64,000 nucleotides of DNA, from the NCBI RefSeq assembly GCF_000499845.2, contig NC_023758.2, positions 15,580,427 through 15,644,426 on the forward strand. The letters are read 5' to 3'. The DNA comes from Phaseolus vulgaris (lineage: Eukaryota > Streptophyta > Magnoliopsida > Fabales > Fabaceae). Below, one piece after another: positions 10,367-21,814 of this stretch. Numbering within the stretch: the first letter of the stretch is position 1; each line of letters starts with the position of its first letter. The translations under genes were made by a program, and so were the position numbers. The notes below the pieces were generated by a model that saw only the letters and a program-made list of their open reading frames with translations, made no database searches and had not been told where the DNA came from.

Positions 10367-11180
10367 TGTACCGTCCTGGTAGTCGGAAGTGATGACGTGG
10401 CATCAAGCTACAGTGTAGGCGTGTTGACAAGGCGCCAGGTTGGCAGAAGGGGAGGAAGTCGGGGGGCTCGTGAAATCGCCAGTTGTTAAGTTGGCGTGTT
10501 CCGATCTCCAGCATACCAGGCGATTGCCCAGTAGAAGGTGAAGTCGCCAGATGTAAACTCAGGCGACCAAGCGATTGGAGATCGCCAAAGTAAGCACATC
10601 GCCGAAGATAAAGGTGGTGCAGATTATGAAGGCGGCCGGCGAGACCACAGGGAAGGTGTACGAGAGCACCCTAACTCGCCAATTCCAGTAGAGATCGCGC
10701 TCCCAAGTTAGCTATGCACTGGGCAGTACCATGCATAAATAACTTAGCCAAAAAGGGAGTCAGAAGCAGCGCCCAAGTCAAGGAGGCTCCAGATGATGGC
10801 ACGTGTACGACTGGATGCGAGCCACGTGTCCAGGTCTGTAACTGCCAGGAGAGAGAAAGTGACCAGGTATATAAGAGTTCTCAACGAACTTTCTGAGGTA
10901 CGCACGTTCATATTATACTCTTTACGCTTGCGAGTTCTAGAGCTTACTGTGAGAGAGAACATTGCACGGTTCCTTGAGATTTCCTGAATGTTCTTGCTCT
11001 TAGTATTTGGTGGTTCGGTCACTGACTTGGGCGTTGGAGTGCGATCGGCCGCAGCGGCGCCGCTCTGTTCTTTTGCAGGTTCTTGAGGTAGATCTTGAAG
11101 AAGGACGGAGGTTTGAAGCGGTGCACACGTCGATCCTTTGACGAGGCAGGTTCCAACGTTCTGGTCAACAGGCAGGATCA
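10367..11180 (+). repeat. 3' LTR of the non-autonomous Tat element
   Basis: This 814-bp LTR runs from TGTACCGTCC to GGCAGGATCA. It is followed by the target repeat GTAGT at 11181-11185. It has the same TATA and G-box layout as the 5' LTR. Confidence 0.95.
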
Positions 11181-11185
11181 GTAGT

Positions 11186-12230
11186 CCTCTGGCATCTAAC
11201 ACTTAAACGTCTACATTGTACTCAAAGTATAGGACTTCCCACAATAAATGTTCATGAAGGACATGTGTTGTTTTCCGATGAGTTTAACTATTTTTTAGAG
11301 ATCTTAGAACAAGTTTTGTAACTTAAGTGAGAAGAAAATAAGAAATTACTCTTTCAATATTTGAGAGATAGAGAATGCATGTTTATTTGTGACATGGACA
11401 TTTTAGCCTCAATTTTAAAACTTGATCTCAACAGAGTCGAATATACCTTTTCTCATAAGATACCATCCACATTTTGTAGAAGTTTTTTTAAGATAACCAA
11501 TTAAATATTATGGATTATGTGAGTACCCTAAATAATTAAATGTTATTTAATCATATGATGTTTCATGAATCATATCACTAATATTTATATTAACAATGTA
11601 GGTATATAAATCAGATAATTATCAAAATAGCCAATGTTGATATTTATGGTTTCGTTGAGCCGCAATCCAAACAAATAAGGCTCCTTTTATAAATGGGTAA
11701 GTAAAACTTGTTACATTTACCATTTACATAATTATAAAAATGACTAATTAAATGTTTTATACTAGGTCTCACTTGCAATTAATGCTTATTTGCCCCAAAG
11801 ACAATATTGTTGCACTAAGTAGATGTTCTTCTACCAAGTGAAGAATTCAAGAATATTGCCCTATGTGTAAGCTAGTGTGAAAGATAATCCTCTAGCATCT
11901 AACACTTAAACGTATATATTGTACTCGTAGTATATGACTTCCCACAAAAATGTTCATGAAGCACATGTGTTATTTTCCCATGAGTTTAACTATCTTTTAG
12001 AGATCTAGAACGTTTTTAGTAACTTAAGTGAGAAGACAATAAGAAATTACTCTTTCAATGTTTGAGAGATAGAGAATGCATGTTTATTTGTAACATTGAC
12101 ATTTTAGCCTCACTTTTAAAACTAGATCTCAACCCAGTCAAATATGTCTTTTCTCAAACGATACCATCCGCATTTTGTAGAAGGTTTTTTTTATGATAAT
12201 CAATAAAATTAAGTTTTGAAGTATTAATGA
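11186..12230. repeat. Duplicated host flank (about 0.7-kb period)
   Basis: Sequence 11186 to about 11510 recurs at 11889 to about 12210, with small differences. The stretch preceding the second copy (11818-11888) matches 5815-5886, which precedes the transposon. The host therefore had two tandem copies of one unit, and the Tat element landed in the first. No coding frame is visible in either copy. Confidence 0.8.
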
Positions 12231-12881
12231 TCATATATTTCAATTAAGCATTAAAATAGCTTCATGTGATGTGAATTTCAATATTTAAGAACACTGAATC
12301 ATCTATTATCCATATCAACACACTAAGATCTCAAAACATTATATAAATCATTGAACAAACATTTTTTTCAGTTTTTTATACACAACATTATGTTGACTCG
12401 ACTTTTTATATGGATATAAAAAAATGTATTTTTTTATAAACTTGTATTTTCTCAATAATAAGCAATATGATACTATAAAGAACCATTGAAGAAGATGAAA
12501 CCAAAGCTCATGTGACCTATAAGGATCGATCACATGCATGGAAATTCTTATAAAGGGAGAAGTTAAATTGCATGAAAAGTAATAGCAAAGACACCAAACT
12601 GTATGATGTCCCAAAACAACTTTTATATGTTTCTCGCATTTTGAGATATTCAAAGGACCTTGTGACTACCATCTTCTAACTCAACTCAATTTGAAAAGTT
12701 CATCTTCTACTTCCTTTCTCAACAAAAATAGAACATAATAAGAAGAAGGAAAGGAAATGCACTAAAGTTCATAGAAAAAAAAAGATATTTTTGATTTATT
12801 GAAATAATTGATTAGCTACATTCAAGCATAATAACCATTTGTCGAAATAATAACATATTGTCTCTGAACCTTCTTTCAAAT
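12231..12881. other. AT-rich spacer
   Basis: I see no gene here. The open frame 12348-12653 on the complementary strand has low-complexity composition and no recognisable domain. This spacer lies 3' of the cysteine-rich gene. Confidence 0.5.
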
Positions 12882-13337
12882 TTATTGTTCTTTCTTCTTC
12901 TTGCACCCTTGCATGCATGAATCCATGACATTGGCCACAAATTGAGGATTATCTACATGTAAAGATAATTGTAAAAACATGTAAAAAAATATAATTAAGT
13001 GAATAAAAATATTAAGTAAAAAATGATAGAGAAAATAAAAAGTATAAGTACCAAAGTTGTTGTCAATGGAGTTGAGTGAGTCACAACCGTTAAGACAATC
13101 ATTTGCAAGATCAAGAGACATTTCATGGCATGCTGCAGCGCAAGAAACAAGGCATATCGAATATGAAATTTTATTTTTTATCTTAGGTAAACATTCGATC
13201 AGACATTTGCCACCACATTTGATTTCACCATTCACTTCAATTTCAGAAGACCTAGAATCATTATAAGCTTGAGACAAGATTGGCATAATTATGATCATAA
13301 TCATAATTCCAAAAGTTTTCATTCCTTTCACTGCCAT
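12882..13337 (-). CDS. Small secreted cysteine-rich protein
   Basis: Exon 1 runs from ATG 13337 to 13052 and exon 2 from 12952 to the stop at 12882. The intron has GT and TAG borders, and the result is about 118 residues. ATG 13337 is the first ATG of the frame. Residues 1-27 are a hydrophobic signal peptide (FGIMIMIIIMPILSQA). The mature part has ten cysteines arranged in CX3C steps: CGGKCLIEC, then CLVSCAAAC, then CLNGC, then CMQGC at a Lys-rich C-terminus (KKKKEQ). This pattern resembles the loosely defined plant thionin-like or hairpin defence peptides, but I cannot place it in a named family. The protein is probably exported and disulphide-bonded. The intron happens to be open in frame, so readthrough would insert a hydrophobic stretch. 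Confidence 0.72.
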   Translation of the reverse strand: MAVKGMKTFGIMIMIIIMPILSQAYNDSRSSEIEVNGEIKCGGKCLIECLPKIKNKISYSICLVSCAAACHEMSLDLANDCLNGCDSLNSIDNNFGTYTFYFLYHFLLNIFIHLIIFFYMFLQLSLHVDNPQFVANVMDSCMQGCKKKKEQ

Positions 13338-13674
13338 AACTATTTTCAAACGACTATCTCACTGTCTTTAGATAGATTTCAAATTTTGCTTGTGATTTTA
13401 ATATTAAAATAAGCTACAATTTATAGGCATATCACTTGCCTGCTATGGTAAATATTTAATATTTTAATATATTTAACGTGTTAAAACCATTAATTTAATA
13501 CTAGGACACATTATTAATGAGTATTATCATTAAGGATGAACTTGTGTAGCTTTTTTATGTAAGAAAATATTTCCTCTATAATATTACCAGTGTTAAGTCT
13601 CACTAAACAAATTTTTATATTAGTCAATTTATACAATTTCCATTGTATATTTTATTGTTTAATAAATAATTTGT
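13338..13674. other. AT-rich upstream region of the cysteine-rich gene
   Basis: This spacer separates the gene from the first CACTA-related repeat. A TATA-like stretch occurs in the first 100 bases on the gene's strand (TATAAATTG near 13420). I see nothing else. Confidence 0.4.
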
Positions 13675-15545
13675 TATTATAAGTATAATTACAAAAGTTA
13701 AAAAAAATAATGTTATAATTATGCTAATAACTTATGCTAATTAATTATTGAAACACTTGTATGCTGTAATAGAATAAAGTTATTGTTATAGAATTATTGT
13801 CTAATAATAAGTAATATTTTATTAATTATTGTAACATTTAAAAAAATTATTATCCACTGTACTAAACTATTATTAAAGGAATGTATAAAATTTATAGTAA
13901 TTTAAAATATGAACTTAAATATAGATACCATATAAATATGAATATTTACAACAGGAGGATAAAAAATAAAAATTATATTTTTTTCAGATACACTTCCTGC
14001 ACTTGTACATATGTTTGTCTATATAGAGCAATCATTGCAATTCATAATACAGACAAATACAAAAGTTATTGAAATAAATTTCTAACATAGTGTTTCAACC
14101 TTAACTTTGTTGTGATAGCATGACTAGGGTCAATCAACACATTCGAGTCATTATCTACTTTCAAGCTTGGAGCTTCGTCACGCCTTTGTCTTTAAAATAC
14201 GCCTAGACGGGTAGGTCTATTTAAAGTATGCTTGGCCTTAATTCCTAAGATATGTGAAACTATTAGACGTATTTGAACAAACCTTCCCGTCGAGGGCTAA
14301 GGGAGCGAGGGTTCTTCTTTGGAACCATTTTTCCATTCCCACAGATGACACCAATGTTCCAACTCAAGTCCATTGAAATAGCATCACTATGGTCAACCAC
14401 CACATCTGAAGTATTGTCCGCTTTGGAGGTCGGAGCTCTATCACAATATTGTATTTGAAAGGTGCCTCATATAGTTAAGGAAGGAATTTGTAATTAAATA
14501 TTTATATAAAAAGAAAAAATTAATACTTAATACATAATACACAATCAACAGCATCTCACACATTTTCACAAATGTGTGACCTCAATTTCATACAAATTCC
14601 ATCATTCTTAGTAACCATTTTCATACAATAAGTATTATTTAAAAATTTCACATATCAATTGAATATACAAACTAATATTCACTTTACATGTATAAAATTA
14701 TTCATATATAATCCAATTCATTGAAGAGACAAGAATGATAGAAAATAAAGAAAGGTTTTTTTTAGCTTGAGGTAGAATATTTTAGCTCGAGGGAGAAATT
14801 TTCTGCTTTGTATTTGGTTCATTGATCAATTACTAATGTCATGAGGAATGAGATGATTTCTATGTGAGCATATATTTTTTTGCACGTCTGTTATGGTTTC
14901 CCCTTTCAGCATGCTCAACAACTCGTACTCTTGAATAGAGGCATGCTTCCTTGCTCTTTTCACATACGTTATGCTTTCCCACGTTTTTTACAACGACATA
15001 TTAGGTCGGTTAAATAAGAATCGGTGCAAACAAAAACTTGGTGACATTTTTGTAAATATCTAGTACATATTACACCGGTTGGATATAGGAACCGGTGTAA
15101 TATGTCATGTTCAGAGCAATCTTTGGGATTACATATAACACGTGTTGGATAGAGGAACCGATGTTATATGTAATTCCTAGATTAATTTTTTTTTTTAAAT
15201 GACATATAACACTTGTTCCTCTATCAAACCAATGTTATATCTAGTGCTTAGAGTTTAAAAAAAATATAAAAATTTAACTATGGGCACTATATATAATATT
15301 GGTTAGATAGAAGAACTGGTGTTATATGTATTTTCCATATTAAAAAAAAGGTTTTTAAAATTTTAAAAAATACATATAACAGCGGTTCCTATGTCTAACC
15401 AATGTTATATGTCATTTTAGAGTAAAAACAAAGTTTAAGTTACTAAAAAGATATATTACACCGCTTACTGCTCATAAACGGTGTAATATGTATTTTTACC
15501 CTATTTTCTTGGCTCGCGCCTTCACTCTCTGTTCGAGTTACTCCA
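13675..15545 (+). mobile_element. CACTA-type transposon end region, copy A
   Basis: A 1.9-kb unit contains AT-rich sequence, two degenerate copies of a 100-base motif (14108-14205 and 14368-14465) and, at 15065-15490, six strong dyads characteristic of CACTA subterminal regions. The unit is repeated in tandem at 15552. A near-identical piece (14707-15545) recurs at 19950. No terminal CACTA sequence was found, so the exact element end is missing or unrecognised. Confidence 0.6.
15065..15490. repeat. Six subterminal palindromes of the CACTA element
   Basis: Six inverted repeats of about 41 bases occur in a row. The best is perfect: ACATATTACACCGGTT at 15065-15080 pairs with its complement at 15090-15105 across a 9-base loop. 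Others start near 15132, 15202, 15290, 15373 and 15450. The same six occur in copy B (about 16945-17370) and in copy C. In En/Spm such subterminal repeats bind the element's own accessory protein. Confidence 0.7.
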
Positions 15546-16385
15546 CGTTTTTAAAATAATTTGTTATTATAAATGAACATACTATGAATGGAGTATTTTC
15601 CTTTAAAAAAATTATAGTTTGATTATCCATTTAATTTATGTACTGAACATATAATAGATGTTGTATTTTCTCTTTAATATAAAAAATAGAAATAGCATAA
15701 AGTCATTATTATAGAATTATTGCCTAATAATATGTAATATTTTATTAATTATTGTAACATTTCAAAAAATGTATTATCCACTGTACTAAACAATTATTAA
15801 AGTTATGTATAAAGTTTATAGTAATTTAAAATATCAACTTAAATATAGATAACGTATAAATATGATTATTTACAACAAGAACATAAAAATAAAAATTATA
15901 TTTTTTTCAGATTAAAAAAATAAAATTCTAACATAGTGTTTCGACCTTAACTCTGTTGTGATAGCATGACTAGAGTTAATCAACGCATTCGACTCATTGT
16001 CTACTTTGAAGTTCGGTGCTTCGTCACGCCTTTGTCTTTAAAATACATCTAGACGGGTTAAGAAAAGAAGGTTTATTTAAAGTATGTTTGGCCTCAACTC
16101 CTAAGAGATGTGAGACTATTAGACGTACTGTAACAAACCTTCCAGTCGAGGGCTAAGGGAGTGAGGGTTCTTCTCTGAAACCACTTTTCCATTCCCACAA
16201 ATGACACCAATGTTCCAACTCAAGTCCATTGTAATAGCATCACTATGGTCAATCACCGCATTTGAAGTATTGTCTGCTTTGGAGGTCGGAGCTCTGTCAC
16301 AATGTTGTATTTAAAAGGTGCCTCAAATAGTTAAGGGTGGAATGTGTAATTAAATATTTAAATAAAAATAAAAATAAACAATTAA

Positions 16386-16434
16386 TACTTAATACATAAT
16401 ACATAATACATAATACATAATACATAATACACAA
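16386..16434. repeat. Seven-base minisatellite
   Basis: The unit ATACATA/TAATACA is iterated about six times here. The corresponding place in copy A (14521-14545) has only about two units. Confidence 0.75.
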
Positions 16435-17612
16435 GCAACAACATCTCACACATTATCACAAATGTGCGACCTCAATTTCATACAAATTCCATCATTCTCA
16501 GTAACCATTTTCATATAATAAATATTATTTAAAAATTTCACAAATCAATTTAATATACAAACTAATATTCACTTTACATTTATAAAACTATTCATATATA
16601 ATCCAATTCATTGAAGAGACAAGAATAATAGAAAATAAAGAAAGAATTTTTTTTTTAGCTTGAGGTAGAATGTTTTAGCTTGAGGAGAAATTTTCTTCTT
16701 TGTATTTGGTTCATCGATCAATTACTAATGTCATGACGAATGAGATGATTTCTATGTGAGTAAATATTTTCTGCACATCTATTATGGTTTCCTCTTTCAG
16801 TATTCTGAACAACTCGTACTTTTGAATCAAGGCATGATTCCTTGCTCTTTTATGGTTTCCCACGTTTTTTTACAACGAAATATTACGTCGGTTAAATGAG
16901 ATTCGGGGCAAACAAAAACCAGGTGAAATTTTTGTAAATATCTGGTACATATTACACTGGTTGGATAAAGGAACTGATTTAATATGTCCTACTCAGAAAT
17001 CTTTGGGATTACATATAACACTGGTTGGATAGAGAAACCGATGTTATATGTAGTTCCTAGATTAAAAAATAAAATAAAAATGACATATAACACTAGTTCC
17101 TCTATCCAATTGGTGTTATGTGTAGTGCTTAGAGTTTAAAAAAAATATAAAACTTTAACTTTGGGCACTATATATAATATTGGTTGGATAGAAGAAGTGA
17201 TGTTATATGTATTTTCCATATTAAAAAAAAGGTTTTTAATGTTTTAAAAAATACATATAACACCGGCTCCTCTGTCCAACCAGTGTTATATGTAATTTCA
17301 AAGTATAAACAAAGTTTAAGTTACTAAAAAGATATATTACACCGGTTATTGCTCATAATCGGTGTAATATATGTTTTTACCCTATTTTCGTGGCTTGCGT
17401 CTTCACTCTCTGTTCGAGTTACTCTACGTTTTCTTGCTTCTCTTTGCCTCCACTATTGCTTCCAACTCTACTGCTACCGCCGATGCCACTCAGTTGCTAC
17501 CACTTCTATCGCTACCCCCACTTTTTCTTATTTCATTCTCTTCGTTGTGAGAGCATCACACCGCTACTTTAGTATTTTTCTTCCTCTTCGTTGCCATCGA
17601 TGTCGCTACTTT

Positions 17613-18310
17613 GGTAAAAACCACACCAAGAATGTTGATCTTGATTCCCTCAAGAACACACAACACTTCTTGGCAACACCAATACAAAAATACAATTATA
17701 AAAAAGAAAGGGAATAGAATACACCTGGGTAAATCACAATATCAAAGATAAGAATACAAGACCCAATCCTATTCCACACTTGAGATCATCCAAAAGCTCT
17801 TTGAAAACTTGAAAACTATTTTTGATGGATCTCTTTTTCTTAGTTAATGCATAGGAGCGTAAAACCACCTTTTTATCTTTCAATCAAATGGTTAAAACAG
17901 TTACAACAAAAAACCAAAAGTTGTTGGGATAATTTAAAACAGAAAAACCACTTAACAAAATTCTGTTAAGGTTTTCAGAAAAACAATTGGTTGATTTTTC
18001 AAAATAACCAACTGATTTTCACGGCAAAGGTAAAGGCAAAGCTTTTCCAAATCAGTTTAAAATCCACTAAGTGTCAACAACCTGTTGTTTCGAAATTTCA
18101 ACCTGTTGTTTCAAAATTTCAACCTGTTGAAATTTCACTTCCTTTTAGAAAACCCATCTTTTCAAAATGTTAAAGATTCAATTGAGCTTGGATCATCTTA
18201 AGGAGTTAATTAACAAGTCTCAAACAACTAGACACACACACACAACAACAACAAGGTCTTTAAGCTTTCCACTTGGATTTGGAGACATCAAAGCATCTTG
18301 TTCAATAATT
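17613..18310 (-). mobile_element. LTR fragment (family D/E) inside CACTA copy B
   Basis: On the complementary strand this resembles the right part of LTR D (GATATCTCC/GGAGACATC region, then a run of CAACCTGTTGTTT motifs at 18080-18130). The left end is missing. It interrupts CACTA copy B, whose sequence resumes at about 18311-18315. It carries three spaced CAACCTGTTG motifs, a variant of the family B palindrome. Confidence 0.6.
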
Positions 18311-18682
18311 GTCACCGCCACATTATCTCCATTGCGGCCATAACTTCGTTTACACTCCCTTATTTTTTTTATTTTTAAAGATTTTAATTCTAATTCTAAT
18401 TAGTATTTGATTTACAATTATTTATATAGATAATTAGTTTTACTATATTGTATTTGGAATATAAAGTATTATGTTTAAAATTAAAATAATTGTAATATGT
18501 TAAACGTATTGGTATTGAGTCCGGGGGTGATTGACCGTGGGTAATGTGTACTGTGTTTTATAATGTATTATGTTTGAAATATAATGTAACATGTTAATTT
18601 TTGAATTATTTTTTTATTTTTATATGTTGAATGCTTTGGTATTGGGTACGAGGGTGATGGACTCTCTGTAATGTATATTAGA

Positions 18683-19299
18683 TGCTTTACCAATGCATTT
18701 TACAATTTATTTTGTCAAGTAAACAATGCATCACCAATGATTTACCAATGCATTTCAGATGCTTTATTTATAAGATGCTTTACCAATGCATTTCAACCCT
18801 TCCCTCAAACTGTATTTACCTATATATTCAAACCAATATTTCAAAATCATATTTGGCATAGGTTATTATAGACATTGAAAATACACAATCTACTTACCAA
18901 TCCGTATTCCAAAATATTATTCGGCATAGGTTACTACAGAGAATGGAAACACACATACTCTCTTTGAAGTTTCTTTTGATCAACACTATGCATGTGCCAA
19001 GGATGTCTTTTGACATTCAAAGAACCCTGCAAGACATATACAATTGAAAAGTGTAGGTACAAAGATTGTCTTTGCTTTTGATATTCTTCCCTGTAGCAGT
19101 CATTCTTCAAGTCCAAAAATGATTCTTGGCTGCCAAGGATACCTACAAGAAAAGATTAAGAAGCAAGATTTGGCCCCCTTATGAATTTGGGTCCTATGAT
19201 GTTAGTAGGAGTTTTAGGAACCTTAGGAACCCATTTCAAAATACCTTTAGGAACAAAAAACCTTCTTACTTTGCATAATCTAATAGTGTGGCCCCTTTT
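18683..19299. other. Spacer with a short interspersed repeat
   Basis: GATGCTTTACCAATGCATTT is repeated imperfectly at about 18681, 18741 and 18774. A second motif, GGCATAGGTTA, occurs at about 18855 and 18926. There is no convincing gene; the complementary-strand frame 18934-19116 has no domain. Confidence 0.45.
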
Positions 19300-19945
19300 T
19301 CATGCAGTAATGACAAATTTCAACCGGTTGTTTCGATAAAACAACAGGTTGTTTTTAAAAGAAACTTGAAAAGGGTTTTGAAACAAATTTGTTCTTGCTG
19401 TTTGGATTAAACCCAAACCCAGCCTTGCAAAAACACATTTTTGAGAAGCAAGAACAGTTGCAAGATTGGATTGGCCTTTGGAAAACTTGTCCATGGTTTT
19501 TAAAAGATAGTGAACCTTCTTTTGAAGAGATTCACAATATTCACAAAAGCTAGAATCACACTTGCAAGAAGAGTTTTTGTAAATCATTTGCAAACTTTCA
19601 AAATTTGTTTTTGACTCTTCTTCCAAACTCTTGACTCGATTTTCCAACCAGTTGTTTAAACCTTTCAACTGTTCAAAAGGGCCAACCTATTAGCTTCTTC
19701 ATGAGTCTCATTGAAGGCCTCAAGAAGTTGGTTATAGTTTTCAACATTAATGGAAGAGCTTGAACTTACACCGCTTGTGTCACTTTCTTGTCTTGTCATT
19801 TGACATAAATTTGCTTTTTCTTCATCACTTGAAGAGGAGCTTGATGAGTCATCATTATAAGCTCTTTTTTATTTTCCTTTCTTCTCATGCTTCTTGAAGT
19901 TTTTCCTCTTTTTGTTGGGACATTCAGTATTAATATGACCTTGTT
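19300..19945 (-). pseudogene. gag: Ty1/copia gag fragment
   Basis: The complementary strand encodes a gag remnant. It starts with half of a zinc knuckle (CSEQGHINTEC), then a Lys-rich stretch, a Ser/Asp/Glu acidic run (DDSSSSSSDEEKANLC) and a coiled-coil region (LENRVKSLEEESK) with CKCDSSFCEYC. One stop and one frame change separate the parts. The frame ends in RNNRLKF, encoded by CAACCGGTTG motifs. It abuts CACTA copy C at 19945-19950. Protease and pol are absent. Confidence 0.7.
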
Positions 19946-19949
19946 CACT

Positions 19950-21814
19950 ACATCCAATTCATTGAAGAGACAAGAATGATAGAAAATAAAGAAAGGTTTT
20001 TTTTAGCTTGAGGTAGAATATTTTAGCTCGAGGGAGAAATTTTCTGCTTTGTATTTGGTTCATTGATCAATTACTAATGTCATGAGGAATGAGATGATTT
20101 CTATGTGAGCATATATTGTTTTGCACGTCTGTTATGGTTTCCCCTTTCAGCATGCTCAACAACTCGTACTCTTGAATATAGGCATGCTTCCTTGCTCTTT
20201 TCACATACGTTATGCTTTCCCACGTTTTTTACAACGACATATTAGGTCGGTTAAATGAGAATCGGTGCAAACAAAAACTTGGTGACATTTTTGTAAATAT
20301 CTAGTACATATTACACCGGTTGGATATAGGAACCGGTGTAATGTGTCATGTTCAGAGCAATCTTTGGGATTACATATAACACGTGTTGGATAGAGGAACC
20401 GATGTTATATGTAATTCCTAGATTAATTTTTTTTTTAAAATGACATATAACACTTGTTCCTCTATCAAACCAATGTTATATCTAGTGCTTAGAGTTTAAA
20501 AAAAATATAAAAATTTAACTATGGGCACTATATATAATATTGGTTAGATAGAAGAACTGGTGTTATATGTATTTTCCATATTAAAAAAAGGTTTTTAAAA
20601 TTTTAAAAAATACATATAACAGCGGTTCCTATGTCTAACCAATGTTATATGTCATTTTAGAGTAAAAACAAAGTTTAAGTTACTAAAAAGATATATTACA
20701 CCGCTTACTGCTCATAATCGGTGTAATATGTATTTTTACCCTATTTTCTTGGCTCGCGCCTTCACTCTCTGTTCGAGTTACTCCACGTTTTCTTGCTTCT
20801 CTTTACCTCCACTATTGCTGCAAACTCTACTGCCACCGCCGATGCCACTCAGCTTCCACCATTGTTATCGCTGCCCCCACCTCTTCTTAGTTTGTCCTCT
20901 TCGTCATGAGAGCATCATACCACTCCTCTGGTATTTTCTTCCTCTTTGTTGCCACCGTCGCTGTGACTTTTTCCATTGTTGTTGTCGCTCTTGCAGCCAT
21001 TGTCGATGCCACATTATCTCCATTGCTGCCACAACTCTGTTCACACTCTAGGTTAGTTTTTTTATTTTTAAGATTTTAATTATTATTTGATTTACAATTA
21101 TGTATATAGATAATTAATTTTGTTATACTGTATTTGGAATATAATGTATTATGTTTTAAATTTGGTAATTGTAATATGTTGAACGTATTCGTATTAGGTG
21201 CGGGGGTGATCGACCCGGTAATGTGTACTGTGTTTTATAATGTATTATGTATGAAATATAATGTAACATGTTATTTTTGAATTTTTGTTTTAATTTTTAT
21301 ATGTTGAATGCTTTGGTATTGGGTCCGGGGGTGATCGACTCTCGGTAATGTATATTGTGTTTGAATCGATTAAAAATTAAGATACATTGATAAATAAGTT
21401 TTTCTTTTACGTAGTCATGGATCGAAGTTGGATAAATGAGAGTCGTATCAGTGATGTGCATGAAAATGGCGTCGAAGAATTTCTACAATTTTCCCAATGC
21501 AATGTACAAGTTGTAAATGGAAGATACTTTTGTCCATGTGTTAATTGATTGAATGGGAGATGATTAGAAATTAAGTTGATACGAGAACATGTTTTATGTG
21601 ATGGTTTCTTGAAGAGTTATATAAAGTGGATAAGGCATGGTGAATTTGTAAACATAACACCTATATCTGATTGCCAATATTCTAATATACATTCTGAATA
21701 TCGCATGGAGGACATGATTCGTGATATTGGACAAGATAGTTTCTAGCAAGCACACATTTGTGATTCCTTGAAAGATGATTCAAAAACACCTCTTTCTCTC
21801 GGTTATGAAAGTAT
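19950..21814 (+). mobile_element. CACTA-type transposon end region, copy C with transposase start
   Basis: Bases 19950-20780 are almost identical to copy A, including all six dyads. The unit continues through the triplet-rich leader and AT-rich introns into the start of a TNP2-type transposase. It is truncated at 21814 by an LTR insertion. The plus-strand frame 20728-21051 lies in the leader and is not a recognised protein. Confidence 0.75.
21417..21814 (+). pseudogene. TNP2-type CACTA transposase, N-terminal part
   Basis: After a splice-acceptor-like TTTTACGTAG, ATG 21417 opens MDRSWINESRIS, followed by VEEFLQFSQCN, FCPCVN and a DGFLKSYIKWIRHGE stretch. This is the transposase-associated domain at the N-terminus of En/Spm-class TNP2 proteins. 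Three in-frame stops are present, the first replacing the last Cys of the CPCxxC motif. The catalytic DDE domain would lie beyond 21814, where LTR D cuts in. Its presence identifies the whole 13.7-21.8 kb repeat family as CACTA. Confidence 0.8.

Larger units (their letters stand above)
5892..11180 (+). mobile_element. Non-autonomous Tat-lineage Ty3/gypsy element
   Basis: This is a complete element: two 814-bp LTRs, primer binding site, gag stub (7115-7498), antisense two-exon gene (9766 to about 7500), purine-rich tract and 3' LTR, flanked by GTAGT on both sides. Protease, RT, RNase H and integrase are absent, so it would depend on a related element such as the one at 24334-30719. By eye the LTRs differ at about 11 sites in 814 (about 1.4 percent), which suggests a recent insertion. 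A related empty site survives at 11881-11892. Confidence 0.93.
15552..18682 (+). mobile_element. CACTA-type transposon end region, copy B
   Basis: This is a direct tandem copy of 13675-15545 that continues further into the element: a Ser/Thr-codon-rich leader with CTGCTACCGCC-like triplets (17400-17612), then an LTR fragment interruption, then 18315-18682, which matches 21015-21360 of copy C. It ends in unrelated sequence at about 18683. Short plus-strand frames here (17349-17717) are not recognised genes. Confidence 0.6.

Noticed and set aside
17349..17717. Ser/Tyr/Cys-rich open frame in CACTA copy B
   Set aside because: It lies in the triplet-rich transposon leader, runs into an LTR fragment, and its counterpart at 20728-21051 is different in length with no domain.
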